Assembly (NCBI RefSeq): GCF_020510705.1
Contig: NZ_CP075184.1
Coordinates: forward strand, 2,666,001 to 2,730,000
Origin: Acidovorax radicis
Lineage (GTDB): Bacteria > Pseudomonadota > Gammaproteobacteria > Burkholderiales > Burkholderiaceae_C
Reading direction: 5' to 3'
Length of the DNA: 64,000 bases
Both the position numbers and the translations under genes were made by a program. Below are positions 17,662 through 26,677 of this stretch, in pieces (position 1 is the first letter of the stretch; each line of letters opens with the position of its first letter). The notes beneath the pieces were generated by a model. The model searched no databases, was not told where the DNA came from, and saw nothing but the letters and a program-made list of their open reading frames with translations.

Positions 17662-20391
17662 ATGCAGGATCGCCCCGACCCCGACGCGCTGCTGCAGCGC
17701 ATCCAGCAAGAGCAGGCCCAGCAGCAGCGTGGGCGGCTCAAGGTGTTCTTTGGCGCCTGCGCGGGGGTGGGCAAGACCTTTGCCATGCTGTCCGCCGCCC
17801 GGGCGGCACAGGCGCAGGGCACACCCGTCACCATCGGCGTGGTCGAGACGCATGGCCGCGCCGACACCGACGCGCAGACCGCCCACCTACCGCGCCTACC
17901 GCTGCGCGCCCTGCCCTACAAAGACCGCACCCTGCCCGAGTTTGACCTGGACGCCGCCCTGGCCTGGGGCGCCGCGCACCCCGAGGGCCTGGTGCTGCTG
18001 GACGAACTGGCCCACAGCAATGTGGCCGGATCGCGCCACCCCAAGCGCTGGCAAGACGCCGAAGAACTGCTGGCCGCAGGCATCGACGTGTGGTCCACCA
18101 TGAACGTGCAGCACCTGGAGAGCCTTAACGACATCGTCAGCGGCATCACCGGCATCCGCGTGTGGGAGACGGTGCCCGACCAGTTTTTTGACGCGGCCGA
18201 CGAAGTGGTGGTGGTGGACCTGCCACCTGACGAGCTGCTGGCGCGCCTGAAAGCCGGCAAGGTCTACCTGCCGCAGCAGGCCGAACGAGCCGCCGCCAAC
18301 TTCTTTCGCAAAGGCAACCTGCTGGCCCTGCGCGAGTTGGCCCTGCGCCGCACTGCCGACCGGGTGGACGACGAAATGCGCGCCTACCGCCGCGCCAGCA
18401 CCACCACGGCCGAGGCCGTGTGGCCCAACCGCGAGGCCCTGCTGGCCTGCGTAGGCACGGGCGACAACGCCGAAAAAGTGGTGCGCAGCTGCGCCCGCCT
18501 GGCCGCCCAGCTCGACCTGCCCTGGCACGCCGTCCACGTGGAAACGCCGGAGCAGCAAGGCCAGTCGGCCACCCTGCACCCGCAGGTGGAGCGCACGCTG
18601 AAGATCGCCTAGCAACTGGGCGCTGCCGCCTGCGCCGTGCTGCCCGCAGCCCAGCCCGCACAAGCCCTGGTGCGCTATGCGCGTGAGCACAACCTGGTGC
18701 GCGTGGTGATGGGGCGCAGCGCCCGGCGCTGGCCCTGGCAAGCCACGCTGGCCGAGCAGATCGGGCAAAGTGCCTGCGACCTGGACCTGTTGCAGGTGGG
18801 CACACTGCCCAACCGCTCTGACCACAACGATCGCAAAGCGACCCGCGCCACCGCCGCCGTGTCTCGCACTGCATTCTGGCCCGGCTACATCGCCGCCGCA
18901 CTCGCCTGCTGCGTGGCCGCCGTCATCGCCACACCGCTCGCCAATGTGCTGGAGCTGACCAACATCGTCATGCTGTTTTAGCTGGTGGTGGTGGGTGTGG
19001 CGCTGCGTTTTGGTCGCGGCCCGGCCATCATGGCCGCCTTTATGGGCGTGGGGTTCTTTGACTTTTTCTTTGTGCCGCCGCGCTTCAACTTTGCGGTGAG
19101 CGACGCGCAGTACGTCGTCACCTTTGCCGTGATGCTCGTGGTGGCCCTGGTGGTGGGCCAGCTCACCGCCGGGCTCAAGGTACAGGCCGAGGCCGCTACC
19201 GAGCGCGAACACCGCGTGCGCAGCCTGTACGACATGGCGCGGGACTTGTCTGCTGCCCTGCTGCCCGAGCAGGTGGCGGAGATTGGCGCACGCTTTATCA
19301 CTGGCGAATTCAGCGCAGGCAGCACGCTGGTGGTGGCCGACGATGACAACCGCCTGCAGGTGCTGCCCGGCGGCACCGCCCCCGTGGACATGGCCGTGGC
19401 GCAATGGGCGTTTGAGCGCGGCGAGCCCGCAGGCCGGGGCACGGATACCTTGCACTCCAGCCCCACGCTGGTGCTGCCGCTCAAGGCGCCCATGCGCATC
19501 CGTGGTGTGCTGGTGGTGGCCATGCCACAACACCAAGGTCAAGGCCAGGTACCCGGTGTAGAACCGCGCCGCCTGCTGCAGACCTGCGCCTCGCTGCTCG
19601 CCATTTCGCTCGAACGCATCCACTACATCGACGTGGCGCAAAAAAGCACGGTGCAGATCGAGTCCGAGCGGCTGCGCAACTCGCTGCTCTCGGCCATCTC
19701 GCACGATTTGCGCACGCCGCTGGCCTCGCTGGTCGGCCTGGCCGAATCGCTGGCCATGGTGCAGCCGCCCCTGCCTGCCCACCAACAAGAGCTGACCGGA
19801 GCCATCCAGCAATCGGCCCAGCGCATGAGCGCGCTGGTCAACAACCTGCTGGACATGGCCCGCCTGGAGTCCGGGGCCGTGCAGCTCAACAAGGCCTGGC
19901 AGCCGCTGGAAGAAGTGGTGGGCAGCGCCTTGGCCGCCAGCGCCCCGGCCATCGCTGCGCGCCGCATCGAGGTGACCCTGCCCGACGACCTGCCGTTGCT
20001 GCAAATCGACGCCGTGCTGATGGAACGCGTGCTGGTCAACCTGCTTGAAAACGCCGCTAAGTACACCCCCGTAGACACCACCATTCACATCAGCGTGCAG
20101 CCCCAAAGCGATGCCGTGGCCTTGACCATCACCGACGAAGGCCCCGGCCTGCCCAAAGGGCGCGAAGAGCTGCTGTTTGAAAAGTTTGAGCGTGGCGCCC
20201 GCGAAAGCGCCACGCCCGGCGTCGGCCTGGGGCTGGCGATTTGCCGCGCCATCGTGCAGGCGCATGGTGGCAGCATCCGGGGCGATACGATCCTCAACGC
20301 GCAGGGCCAGCCTGCAGGCGCACGCTTTACGCTGCTGCTGCCACGCGGCACACCGCCCACCGACCTGGGCACCGATGTCCCCTATGCTTGA
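17662..20391 (+). pseudogene. kdpD: kdpD sensor histidine kinase with two in-frame amber codons
   Basis: The frame encodes a full 909-codon KdpD, the K+/turgor sensor kinase, but codons 317 (18610-18612) and 440 (18979-18981) are TAG. All three pieces are in one frame with no indel. The N-terminal KdpD domain has Walker A GACAGVGKTFAML and is intact. A UspA-like domain spans about 250-370 and contains the first stop. The second stop lies in the membrane domain. GAF, HisKA (His681 in SHDLRTPLASL) and the ATPase domain with DEGPGLPKG follow. Each stop is one base from a plausible sense codon: CAG or GAG for the first, TTG for the second. The gene may be inactive, read through, split, or mis-sequenced. 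Confidence 0.9.
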
Positions 20392-20406
20392 TTCGCAAGG
20401 ATGCTC

Positions 20407-20507
20407 ATTCCATTTCTAAATCATCCGTGTCGTTGTTGCTTCGCCTTGCCGTGCTACAGCACTGTCTGCGGCTTCGCGCCTAGACACAAATGATTTGGAA
20501 ATGGAAT
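20407..20507. repeat. large imperfect inverted repeat between kdpD and kdpE
   Basis: Arms of 25 bp at 20407-20431 and 20483-20507 (ATTCCATTTCTAAATCAT paired with ATGATTTGGAAATGGAAT) are complementary with three mismatches. They enclose a 51-bp GC-rich core with its own hairpin potential. The element looks like a dispersed non-autonomous repeat, not an intact insertion sequence. Confidence 0.75.
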
Positions 20508-20527
20508 CAGATGCCGCCACCCCATCT

Positions 20528-20595
20528 GTTCGGGCTGAGCTTGTCGAAGCCGGGGCGCTGATCGTCAGCAGCCCTTCGACAGGCTCAGGGCGAAC
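20528..20595. repeat. palindromic GTTCGGGCTGAGC repeat
   Basis: GTTCGGGCTGAGCTTGTCG at 20528 pairs with CGACAGGCTCAGGGCGAAC ending at 20595, 19 of 22 bases over the arms, around a 24-bp loop. I recognise this as an intergenic palindrome widespread in proteobacterial genomes. It ends 42 bp before kdpE. Confidence 0.75.
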
Positions 20596-20637
20596 GGAGC
20601 TATTTTTCCAGCCTCGCTGTCCCCCCAAGCACGCACC

Positions 20638-21360
20638 ATGACCGACCTGCCCACCCACATCCTCATCGTCGAAGACGAAGCCGACATCCGCCGCTTTGTG
20701 CGCCTGACGCTGGAGAGCGAGGGCCACACCGTGCACGAGGCCGCCACCCTGCAGCGCGGCCTGATCGAGGCCGGCACCCGCCGCCCCGATCTGGTGGTGC
20801 TGGACCTGGGCCTGCCCGACGGCGACGGCGTGGACTTGATCCGCGACCTGCGCACCTGGTCGGCCATGCCCATCATCGTGCTCTCGGCCCGCAGCGCCGA
20901 GGCCAGCAAGATCGCGGCGCTGGACGCCGGGGCCGACGACTACCTGGTCAAGCCCTTTGGCTCGGACGAGCTGATGGCCCGCGTGCGCGCCCAGCTGCGC
21001 CGCAGCCAGCGCGCATCCGGCACCGAAGCCACACCCGTCATCCAGTTCGGCCCCATCACCGTGGACCTGGCCCGCCGCACCGTAGAGCGCAGCACGGACG
21101 GCAATGGTGAAGGCGATGGCAGCGAGGCACTGCACCTCACGCCCATCGAATACAAGCTACTCACCTACCTGGCCTCCCAGCCCGACCGCGTCATCACCCA
21201 CGCCCAATTGCTCAAGGCCGTGTGGGGCCCAGGCCATGCCGAAGACACGCACTATGTGCGCGTGCACATGGCCAACCTGCGCAAGAAGGTGGAACACAAC
21301 GCCTCCATGCCCCGGCACCTTCGGACTGAGGCGGGCATTGGGTACCGGTTCGTGCCTTGA
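20638..21360 (+). CDS. kdpE: KDP operon response regulator KdpE
   Basis: A 240-residue OmpR-family regulator. The receiver domain starts THILIVEDEADIRRFVRLTLE, with the phosphoacceptor Asp in LVVLDLGLPDGDGVDLI and the conserved Lys in DDYLVKPFG. The C-terminal winged helix contains LTPIEYKLLTYLASQPDRVITHAQLLKAVWGP. It would activate kdpFABC under K+ limitation. The reading frame is intact although its partner kdpD is interrupted, and 246 bp of repeat DNA separate the two. Confidence 0.95.
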   Translation: MTDLPTHILIVEDEADIRRFVRLTLESEGHTVHEAATLQRGLIEAGTRRPDLVVLDLGLPDGDGVDLIRDLRTWSAMPIIVLSARSAEASKIAALDAGADDYLVKPFGSDELMARVRAQLRRSQRASGTEATPVIQFGPITVDLARRTVERSTDGNGEGDGSEALHLTPIEYKLLTYLASQPDRVITHAQLLKAVWGPGHAEDTHYVRVHMANLRKKVEHNASMPRHLRTEAGIGYRFVP

Positions 21361-21366
21361 TGCGCC

Positions 21367-22341
21367 TCACGAACCCTTCGCAGTAAGGGTGGTGGCACAG
21401 CGCAAAGCGCGCTCTCCCGCCACGCGCAGCCGCTCCTGCAGCGACGCGGGCGCCAACACCTCAAACTCCACATCCAGCGCCATGAGCCAGAACGCCAGGG
21501 CATCGCTGGCGGCGCATTCCAGCTGGCACTGCTGCCCATCGGCCAGCGTGGTGACCACACCGGCCGACTGCGGAATGCGCCGCGCCATTTCTGCGTAGGG
21601 CGCGTGCAGCACAACCCTCGCCTGGTCGGGGTGCGGCGCCACGGTGATGGAGCGGGAGACATAGGCCTTGAGGTCACCGCCGTCCGGCCCAGGGCGCGGT
21701 ACAAAATGCGCGCCGACTTCCGGCTTTGCCACCATGCGGTCGATGCGGAAGGTGCGCCAGTCGCCACGGCTGCAATCCCACGCCACCAAATACCAGCGCA
21801 TGCCGGTGTGCACCACGCCCTGCGGCTCCACCGTGCGCTGGGTGGCACGCCCCTTGCCGTCTTCGTACGAAAAACCTAGCCGCAACTGGTCGCGACAGGC
21901 CGATGCCAGCGTGGCCAACAGCGAGGCCTCCACCACCGGCCCGGTGCGGTCCAGCGGCAGGATGGTGGAGCGCAGCGCGTCCACCTGCTCGCGCAGCCGC
22001 AGGGGCATGGCCTGCTCCAGTTTCACCAAGGTGCGCAAAGCGGGTTCTTCAATGCCGCCCACAGCACCCGCGGTGGCGGTGCGCAGCGCAATCGATACGG
22101 CCAGGGCTTCTTCATCGTCCAGCAGCAACGGGGGAAACGCCTGCCCCGCGCGGAAGGCATAGCCGCCCGCCACGCCACTGCTGGCCTGCACCGGGTAGCC
22201 CAGCTGCCGCAGGCGGTCGATGTCGCGCCGCAGCGTGCGCGGGTGCACTTCCAGCCGCTCGGCCAGCTCGGGGCCCATCCAGTGGCTGCGGGTTTGGAGC
22301 AGTGACAGCAGGCGCAACAGGCGGGTGGATGAAGTGAGCAT
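21367..22341 (-). CDS. YafY-type transcriptional regulator (HTH + WYL domain)
   Basis: A 324-residue regulator. The N-terminal helix-turn-helix (LLRLLSLLQTRSHWMGPELAERLEVHPRTLRRDIDRLRQLG) is the HTH_11 type. The central WYL region contains YEDGKGRATQRTVEPQGVVHTGMRWYLVAWDCSRGDWRTFRIDRM. WYL domains sense ligands, often nucleic acids or small molecules. The start is uncertain: ATG at 22341 or 22356, with no clear Shine-Dalgarno. It is divergent from a glutathione transferase gene, which is a likely target. Confidence 0.88.
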   Translation of the reverse strand: MLTSSTRLLRLLSLLQTRSHWMGPELAERLEVHPRTLRRDIDRLRQLGYPVQASSGVAGGYAFRAGQAFPPLLLDDEEALAVSIALRTATAGAVGGIEEPALRTLVKLEQAMPLRLREQVDALRSTILPLDRTGPVVEASLLATLASACRDQLRLGFSYEDGKGRATQRTVEPQGVVHTGMRWYLVAWDCSRGDWRTFRIDRMVAKPEVGAHFVPRPGPDGGDLKAYVSRSITVAPHPDQARVVLHAPYAEMARRIPQSAGVVTTLADGQQCQLECAASDALAFWLMALDVEFEVLAPASLQERLRVAGERALRCATTLTAKGS

Positions 22342-22435
22342 GCCGCCACTGTACATTGAATCGAGGACTGAAATTGTCCGCAATGGTTCTTACAGTGACT
22401 CCACCTTTTCTTCCACCACTTGCAAGGAGTTCTTC

Positions 22436-23044
22436 ATGTCCATCGTCCTTTATTGGCACCCCATGTCCAGCGCCACCCCCATCGCCTGCGCCCTCACCGA
22501 ACTGGGTGCGCCGCATGAGCGCATCAAGATCGACATCCGCACCGGCGAGCAGCGCCGCCCCGACTACCTGGCCCTCAACCCGAACGGCAAGGTGCCCACG
22601 CTGACGGTTGACGGCGCACCGATGTTTGAGGCCCTGGCCATCCACCTGTGGCTCGGTCATCGTTTTGGCGTGGAGCGCGGCCTGTGGCCCGCTGGCGGCA
22701 CGCCAGAGGCGTTGCAAGCCCTATCCTGGTGCGCTTGGTCGTATGTGACCTATGGCGCGCTGGTGGGACGCCTGCATGTGGCAACCCAGGGCGAAGAAGT
22801 GTGGCGCAACACTGCCCAGGCAGAGGCCGTTCTGCGTCAGCTGAGCGAGTTGCTGGTCGTGCTGGACGCGCGGCTGGCCCAGCAACCCTGGATGCTGGGG
22901 GCGAACTACTCGTTGGTGGATTTGGTGGTGGGCTCGGTGCTGGGTTACAGCGTGTACTTGGGTGCGCCTGTCAATGCGCATCCGCATGTACAAGCCTGGC
23001 TCGCCAAAGTCCAAGCGCGCCCGGCCATGCAGATCGACGGTTGA
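22436..23044 (+). CDS. glutathione S-transferase family protein
   Basis: A 202-residue GST. The N-terminal thioredoxin-like domain begins MSIVLYWHPMSSATPIACALTELG and holds NPNGKVPTLTVDG, the cis-Pro glutathione site. The all-helical C-terminal domain has the conserved Asp of the capping motif in MLGANYSLVDLVVGSVL. AAGGAG lies before the ATG at 22436. Substrate is unknown. It is divergent from the WYL regulator, with about 95 bp between starts. Confidence 0.9.
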   Translation: MSIVLYWHPMSSATPIACALTELGAPHERIKIDIRTGEQRRPDYLALNPNGKVPTLTVDGAPMFEALAIHLWLGHRFGVERGLWPAGGTPEALQALSWCAWSYVTYGALVGRLHVATQGEEVWRNTAQAEAVLRQLSELLVVLDARLAQQPWMLGANYSLVDLVVGSVLGYSVYLGAPVNAHPHVQAWLAKVQARPAMQIDG

Positions 23045-23094
23045 CGCGGTGCAGCAGCCACACCAGCGATCACAGTGACCGAAACGGGCGCCGG

Positions 23095-24354
23095 CTAGTA
23101 CTCTGCGCCCTTGTCGCCGTCGCCATGCGCCGCAGTGCGCACCACACGCCCAATGCTCAGACCCTGCACCAGAATTGAGAACACCACCACGCAATAAGTG
23201 AGTGTGAGCACGATGTTGCGCTCTGGCCCCGCAGGCAGCGAAAGTGCCAGCGCCACAGAGATCCCCCCGCGCAGGCCGCCCCACACCAACACGCGCTCGG
23301 AGCCCTGCGGCAAATTCAACCACTGTGCGCCAGCGCGCACCGGCAGCCCCACGGTGAGCCAACGCGCGGCTAGCGCCACCAGCACCGCCGACACACCTGC
23401 CAGCAACAGCGGCACCGAAAACGAAATCAACAACACCTCCATGCCAATCAGCACGAACAGCACAGCATTGAGGATTTCGTCAATCAACTCCCAGAACATG
23501 TCCACATAGCGCCGCGTGGTGTCGGACATCGCGCGGGCACGCCCGCCATTTCCCACAATCAAGCCTGCAACCACCATGGCCAGCGGCCCGGAGACATGCA
23601 GATGCGACGCCAGGGCGTAACCGCCCACCACGGCGGCCAAGGTCAACATCACCTCGATCTGGTACTGGTCGATGGATTTGAGCAGCCACACCGTGACCCA
23701 CCCCAACACGAGGCCCAGCACGACGCCACCGCCCGCCTCTTGCGCCAGCAGCGACGCGCCTTGTGCCGCCGTGGGCAGGCCGCCACTGGCGAGCACGCCC
23801 AGCAGCAACGAGAACAGCACCACACCCACGCCATCGTTGAACAACGATTCGCCGGAGATCACCAACTCCAGCGACTTGGGAGCCCCGGCGGACTTGAGAA
23901 TGCCCATCACGGCAATCGGATCCGTGGGGGATATCAGCGCACCAAACAGCAGGCAATACAGCAGCGGCACTGGCACGCCCACCCAGGGCAATACCCACCA
24001 CATCCCCAACCCGATGACGATGGTGGACAGTGTTGTGCCCACCAATGCCAGCCCTGCCACCGTATAGCGGTATTTGCGCAGTGCCGACAAGTCCACATGC
24101 AAGGCGCTCGCAAACAGCAGGAACGACAACATGCCCTGCATCAGCACCTCGGAAAAATCGAGCGTGCGCAAAAACGACTTTTCACGTGCCAACAAACCGT
24201 AGTCCAAGCCCGCAGCATCCAGCGCCACCAGCACCAGCGAGAACACCATGGCGATGACCATGACACCAATGGTGGTGGGCAGGCGCACAAATCGGAAGTT
24301 CACATACGAAAGCAGCGCGGTCACAACCAGGCAAATGGCGGCAATGTCGAGCAT
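23095..24354 (-). CDS. Na+/H+ antiporter, CPA1 (NhaP) family
   Basis: A 419-residue inner-membrane antiporter with about 12 hydrophobic segments. The ion-binding region reads LLFGALISPTDPIAVMGILK (the Asp of the TDP motif), followed by GESLFNDGVGVVLFSLLLG (the ND motif). Both are diagnostic for CPA1 exchangers that expel Na+ or K+ for H+. There is no cytoplasmic regulatory tail of note. It ends in TAG, showing that TAG is a normal stop codon here. Confidence 0.92.
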   Translation of the reverse strand: MLDIAAICLVVTALLSYVNFRFVRLPTTIGVMVIAMVFSLVLVALDAAGLDYGLLAREKSFLRTLDFSEVLMQGMLSFLLFASALHVDLSALRKYRYTVAGLALVGTTLSTIVIGLGMWWVLPWVGVPVPLLYCLLFGALISPTDPIAVMGILKSAGAPKSLELVISGESLFNDGVGVVLFSLLLGVLASGGLPTAAQGASLLAQEAGGGVVLGLVLGWVTVWLLKSIDQYQIEVMLTLAAVVGGYALASHLHVSGPLAMVVAGLIVGNGGRARAMSDTTRRYVDMFWELIDEILNAVLFVLIGMEVLLISFSVPLLLAGVSAVLVALAARWLTVGLPVRAGAQWLNLPQGSERVLVWGGLRGGISVALALSLPAGPERNIVLTLTYCVVVFSILVQGLSIGRVVRTAAHGDGDKGAEY

Positions 24355-24442
24355 GGAGGTGGCGTCTTATGGCTGAGGGATGGGGGAGAGAAAAACAATG
24401 CACCGGACCCCAATGAGCGGCCCCTGGCGCCATACAAAGCGC

Positions 24443-25933
24443 CTATAGCAGCACGATGTCGTACTGCTCTTGCCCGATGGCACTTTCGGCCTGCAGTGAA
24501 ATGGGCTTGCCGATAAAGTCCGACAGCCCAGCCAGATGCTGGCTCTCTTCGTCCAGGAACAGTTCCACTACAGGCGCCGATGCGACCACACGAAACTCTC
24601 GGGGGTTGAACTGACGGGCTTCGCGCAAAATTTCGCGCAAGATGTCGTAGCACACGCTGCGCGCAGTCTTCACGCTGCCCTTGCCCTGGCAGGCTTCGCA
24701 AGGCTCGCACAGCATGTGGGCCAACGATTCGCGGGTGCGCTTGCGCGTCATCTCGACCAGGCCTAGTTGGGAGAACGTGCCGGACGACATGGTCTTGACC
24801 CGGTCGCGCGCAAGCTGCTTCTTGAACTCCGCCAGCACAGCCTGCTGGTGGTCGTCCCGCACCATGTCGATGAAGTCCACGATGATGATGCCGCCCAGGT
24901 TGCGCAGGCGCAGCTGGCGGGCGATGGCCTGTGCGGCTTCGAGGTTGGTCTTGAAGATGGTGTCGTCGAAGTTGCGCGCGCCCACGTAGCCACCAGTGTT
25001 CACGTCGATGGTGGTGAGCGCCTCGGTCTGGTCCACGATCAGGTAGCCACCCGATTTGAGCTCGACCCGTCGTCCCAGGGCCTTGGCCACTTCTTCGTCG
25101 ATGGCGTAGAGGTCAAAAATCGGCCGCTCGCCCTTGTAGTGCTGCAGCTTGCCTGCGGCGGCGGGCATGAACTCCTGCCCAAACGCACGCAGCCGGTGAA
25201 ACTGCTCCATCGAGTCGAGCCGGATGGTCTGCGTGTGGTCGCCCACCATGTCGCGCAGCACACGCTGCAGCAGGTCCAGGTCCTGGTGCAGCAGTGACAT
25301 CGCGGGCAGCTTGAGCGAGGCCTCCTTGATGCGCGCCCAGGTCTTGCGCAGGTAGGCAATGTCTTCGGCCAGCTCGGCATCGGTCGAATCTTCGCCGTTG
25401 GTGCGCAGGATGAAGCCGCCACCGCCGCCCGTGGACTTGTCGCCCACCAGCGCCTGCAGCCGCGCGCGCAGCGCATCGCGCTCGGCGGGCGGGATTTTTT
25501 GCGACACGCCCACGTGGTCGTCCTGCGGCAAAAACACGAGCAGGCGGCCTGCAATGCTGATTTGCGTGGACAGCCGCGCGCCCTTGGTGCCAATCGGGTC
25601 CTTGATGACTTGCACCATGAGGGCCTGGCCTTCAAACACCTGTTTCTCAATGGGGGTCTGCGGCTCGGTCTTGCGTGCAAAAGCTGGCGGTTCGCCGTCA
25701 GGCTGCCGGTGCCAGACATCGGCGACATGCAAAAACGCTGCGCGCTCGAGCCCGATGTCGATAAACGCCGACTGCATGCCCGGCAAAACGCGCGAGACCT
25801 TGCCCAGATAGACATTGCCCACCAGTCCGCGCTCCAGCGTGCGTTCGATGTGCAGCTCTTGCACCGCACCGTGCTCCACCACGGCCACGCGCGTTTCCTG
25901 GGGTGACCAGTTGATCAAAATGTCTTGTTGCAT
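24443..25933 (-). CDS. rng: ribonuclease G
   Basis: A 496-residue endoribonuclease of the RNase E/G family that matures 16S rRNA 5' ends and degrades mRNA. It has the S1 domain (RGLVGNVYLGKVSRVLPGMQSAFIDIG), the catalytic DNase I-like domain with VDQTEALTTIDVNTGGYVG and GGIIIVDFIDM (Mg-binding Asp residues), and the zinc-link CEPCEACQGKG. The length excludes RNase E, which has a long C-terminal scaffold. It is followed by maf upstream on the same strand, the standard maf-rng order. Confidence 0.96.
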   Translation of the reverse strand: MQQDILINWSPQETRVAVVEHGAVQELHIERTLERGLVGNVYLGKVSRVLPGMQSAFIDIGLERAAFLHVADVWHRQPDGEPPAFARKTEPQTPIEKQVFEGQALMVQVIKDPIGTKGARLSTQISIAGRLLVFLPQDDHVGVSQKIPPAERDALRARLQALVGDKSTGGGGGFILRTNGEDSTDAELAEDIAYLRKTWARIKEASLKLPAMSLLHQDLDLLQRVLRDMVGDHTQTIRLDSMEQFHRLRAFGQEFMPAAAGKLQHYKGERPIFDLYAIDEEVAKALGRRVELKSGGYLIVDQTEALTTIDVNTGGYVGARNFDDTIFKTNLEAAQAIARQLRLRNLGGIIIVDFIDMVRDDHQQAVLAEFKKQLARDRVKTMSSGTFSQLGLVEMTRKRTRESLAHMLCEPCEACQGKGSVKTARSVCYDILREILREARQFNPREFRVVASAPVVELFLDEESQHLAGLSDFIGKPISLQAESAIGQEQYDIVLL

Positions 25934-25967
25934 GGAGTGTGCGTTCTGTTGTTATGTTTTGTGGTGT

Positions 25968-26582
25968 TTATATGGCAAAACCCGCTGCGCGCAAGAGCTG
26001 TGCTGTCTCGTACATGGGCAGGCCCATGATGCCCGAATAGCTGCCGCTCAGGGTCTGCACATACGCCGCTGCCCTGCCCTGAATGCCATAGGCGCCTGCC
26101 TTGCCCAGCGGCTCGCCGGTGGCCACATAAGCATCAATCTGGGCAGGAGTCATGGCCCCGAACGTCACCCGTGACACCGACAAGGAGCAAAGGCGCCTGG
26201 CACCCACCTGCAACGCCACAGCCGTGAGCACGCGGTGCTCATGGCCCGCCAGCTCGCCCAGCATGCGCGCCGCGTGGGCAGCGTCGTCGGGTTTGCCGTA
26301 GATGGTGCGGCCCAATGCCACTGTGGTGTCCGAGCACAGGATCGGTGCGTCGGGCAAGCTACGGCGCATGCGCCGCGCCACGGCCGCATCAAGCTTGAGG
26401 CCGGTCACCCGCTCGACATAGGCGGTGGGCGCCTCGCCCGGCAACACGGCCTCCATGGCTTCGGCGTCTTCGGGCTCGTCGCCTGGGGTGTTGGGCAGCA
26501 ATAGTTCATGCGCAACCCCCAGCTGTTCAAGCAGCTGGCGCCGACGGGGGCTTTGGGAGGCGAGGTAGACGAAAGTGGGCAT
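25968..26582 (-). CDS. maf: Maf family nucleoside triphosphate pyrophosphatase
   Basis: A 204-residue Maf protein, a house-cleaning pyrophosphatase acting on dTTP, UTP or modified nucleotides. Seen are YLASQSPRRRQLLEQLG (substrate loop), LCSDTTVALG (metal-binding Asp), KPDDAAHAARML, and the C-terminal YGIQGRAAAYV plus GSYSGIMGLP. The ATG at 26582 begins the conserved fold. It lies 34 bp upstream of rng and is probably cotranscribed. Confidence 0.95.
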   Translation of the reverse strand: MPTFVYLASQSPRRRQLLEQLGVAHELLLPNTPGDEPEDAEAMEAVLPGEAPTAYVERVTGLKLDAAVARRMRRSLPDAPILCSDTTVALGRTIYGKPDDAAHAARMLGELAGHEHRVLTAVALQVGARRLCSLSVSRVTFGAMTPAQIDAYVATGEPLGKAGAYGIQGRAAAYVQTLSGSYSGIMGLPMYETAQLLRAAGFAI

Positions 26583-26677
26583 GGGCAGATCTTGATGAAT
26601 AAAAAAGGGCACGATGAAAGGCAGTGGGCAGGATACTGTCGGATTTGCAGCCGACGATGTCCAAGGCGGACAGGCTC

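Noticed and set aside
18610..18981. pyrrolysine or code reassignment as an explanation for the kdpD ambers
   Set aside because: Several genes in the window end normally at TAG, no pyrrolysine genes are present here, and the replaced residues in homologues are ordinary Gln/Glu and Leu.
17896..20265. 789-codon open frame on the minus strand opposite kdpD
   Set aside because: It follows the codon structure of kdpD in a GC-rich genome, its translation is His/Gly/Gln-rich without any recognisable domain, and kdpD motifs on the plus strand are unmistakable.
20392..20637. insertion sequence between kdpD and kdpE
   Set aside because: Inverted repeats are present but only about 50 bp lie between the arms, with no transposase; non-autonomous repeat elements explain it.
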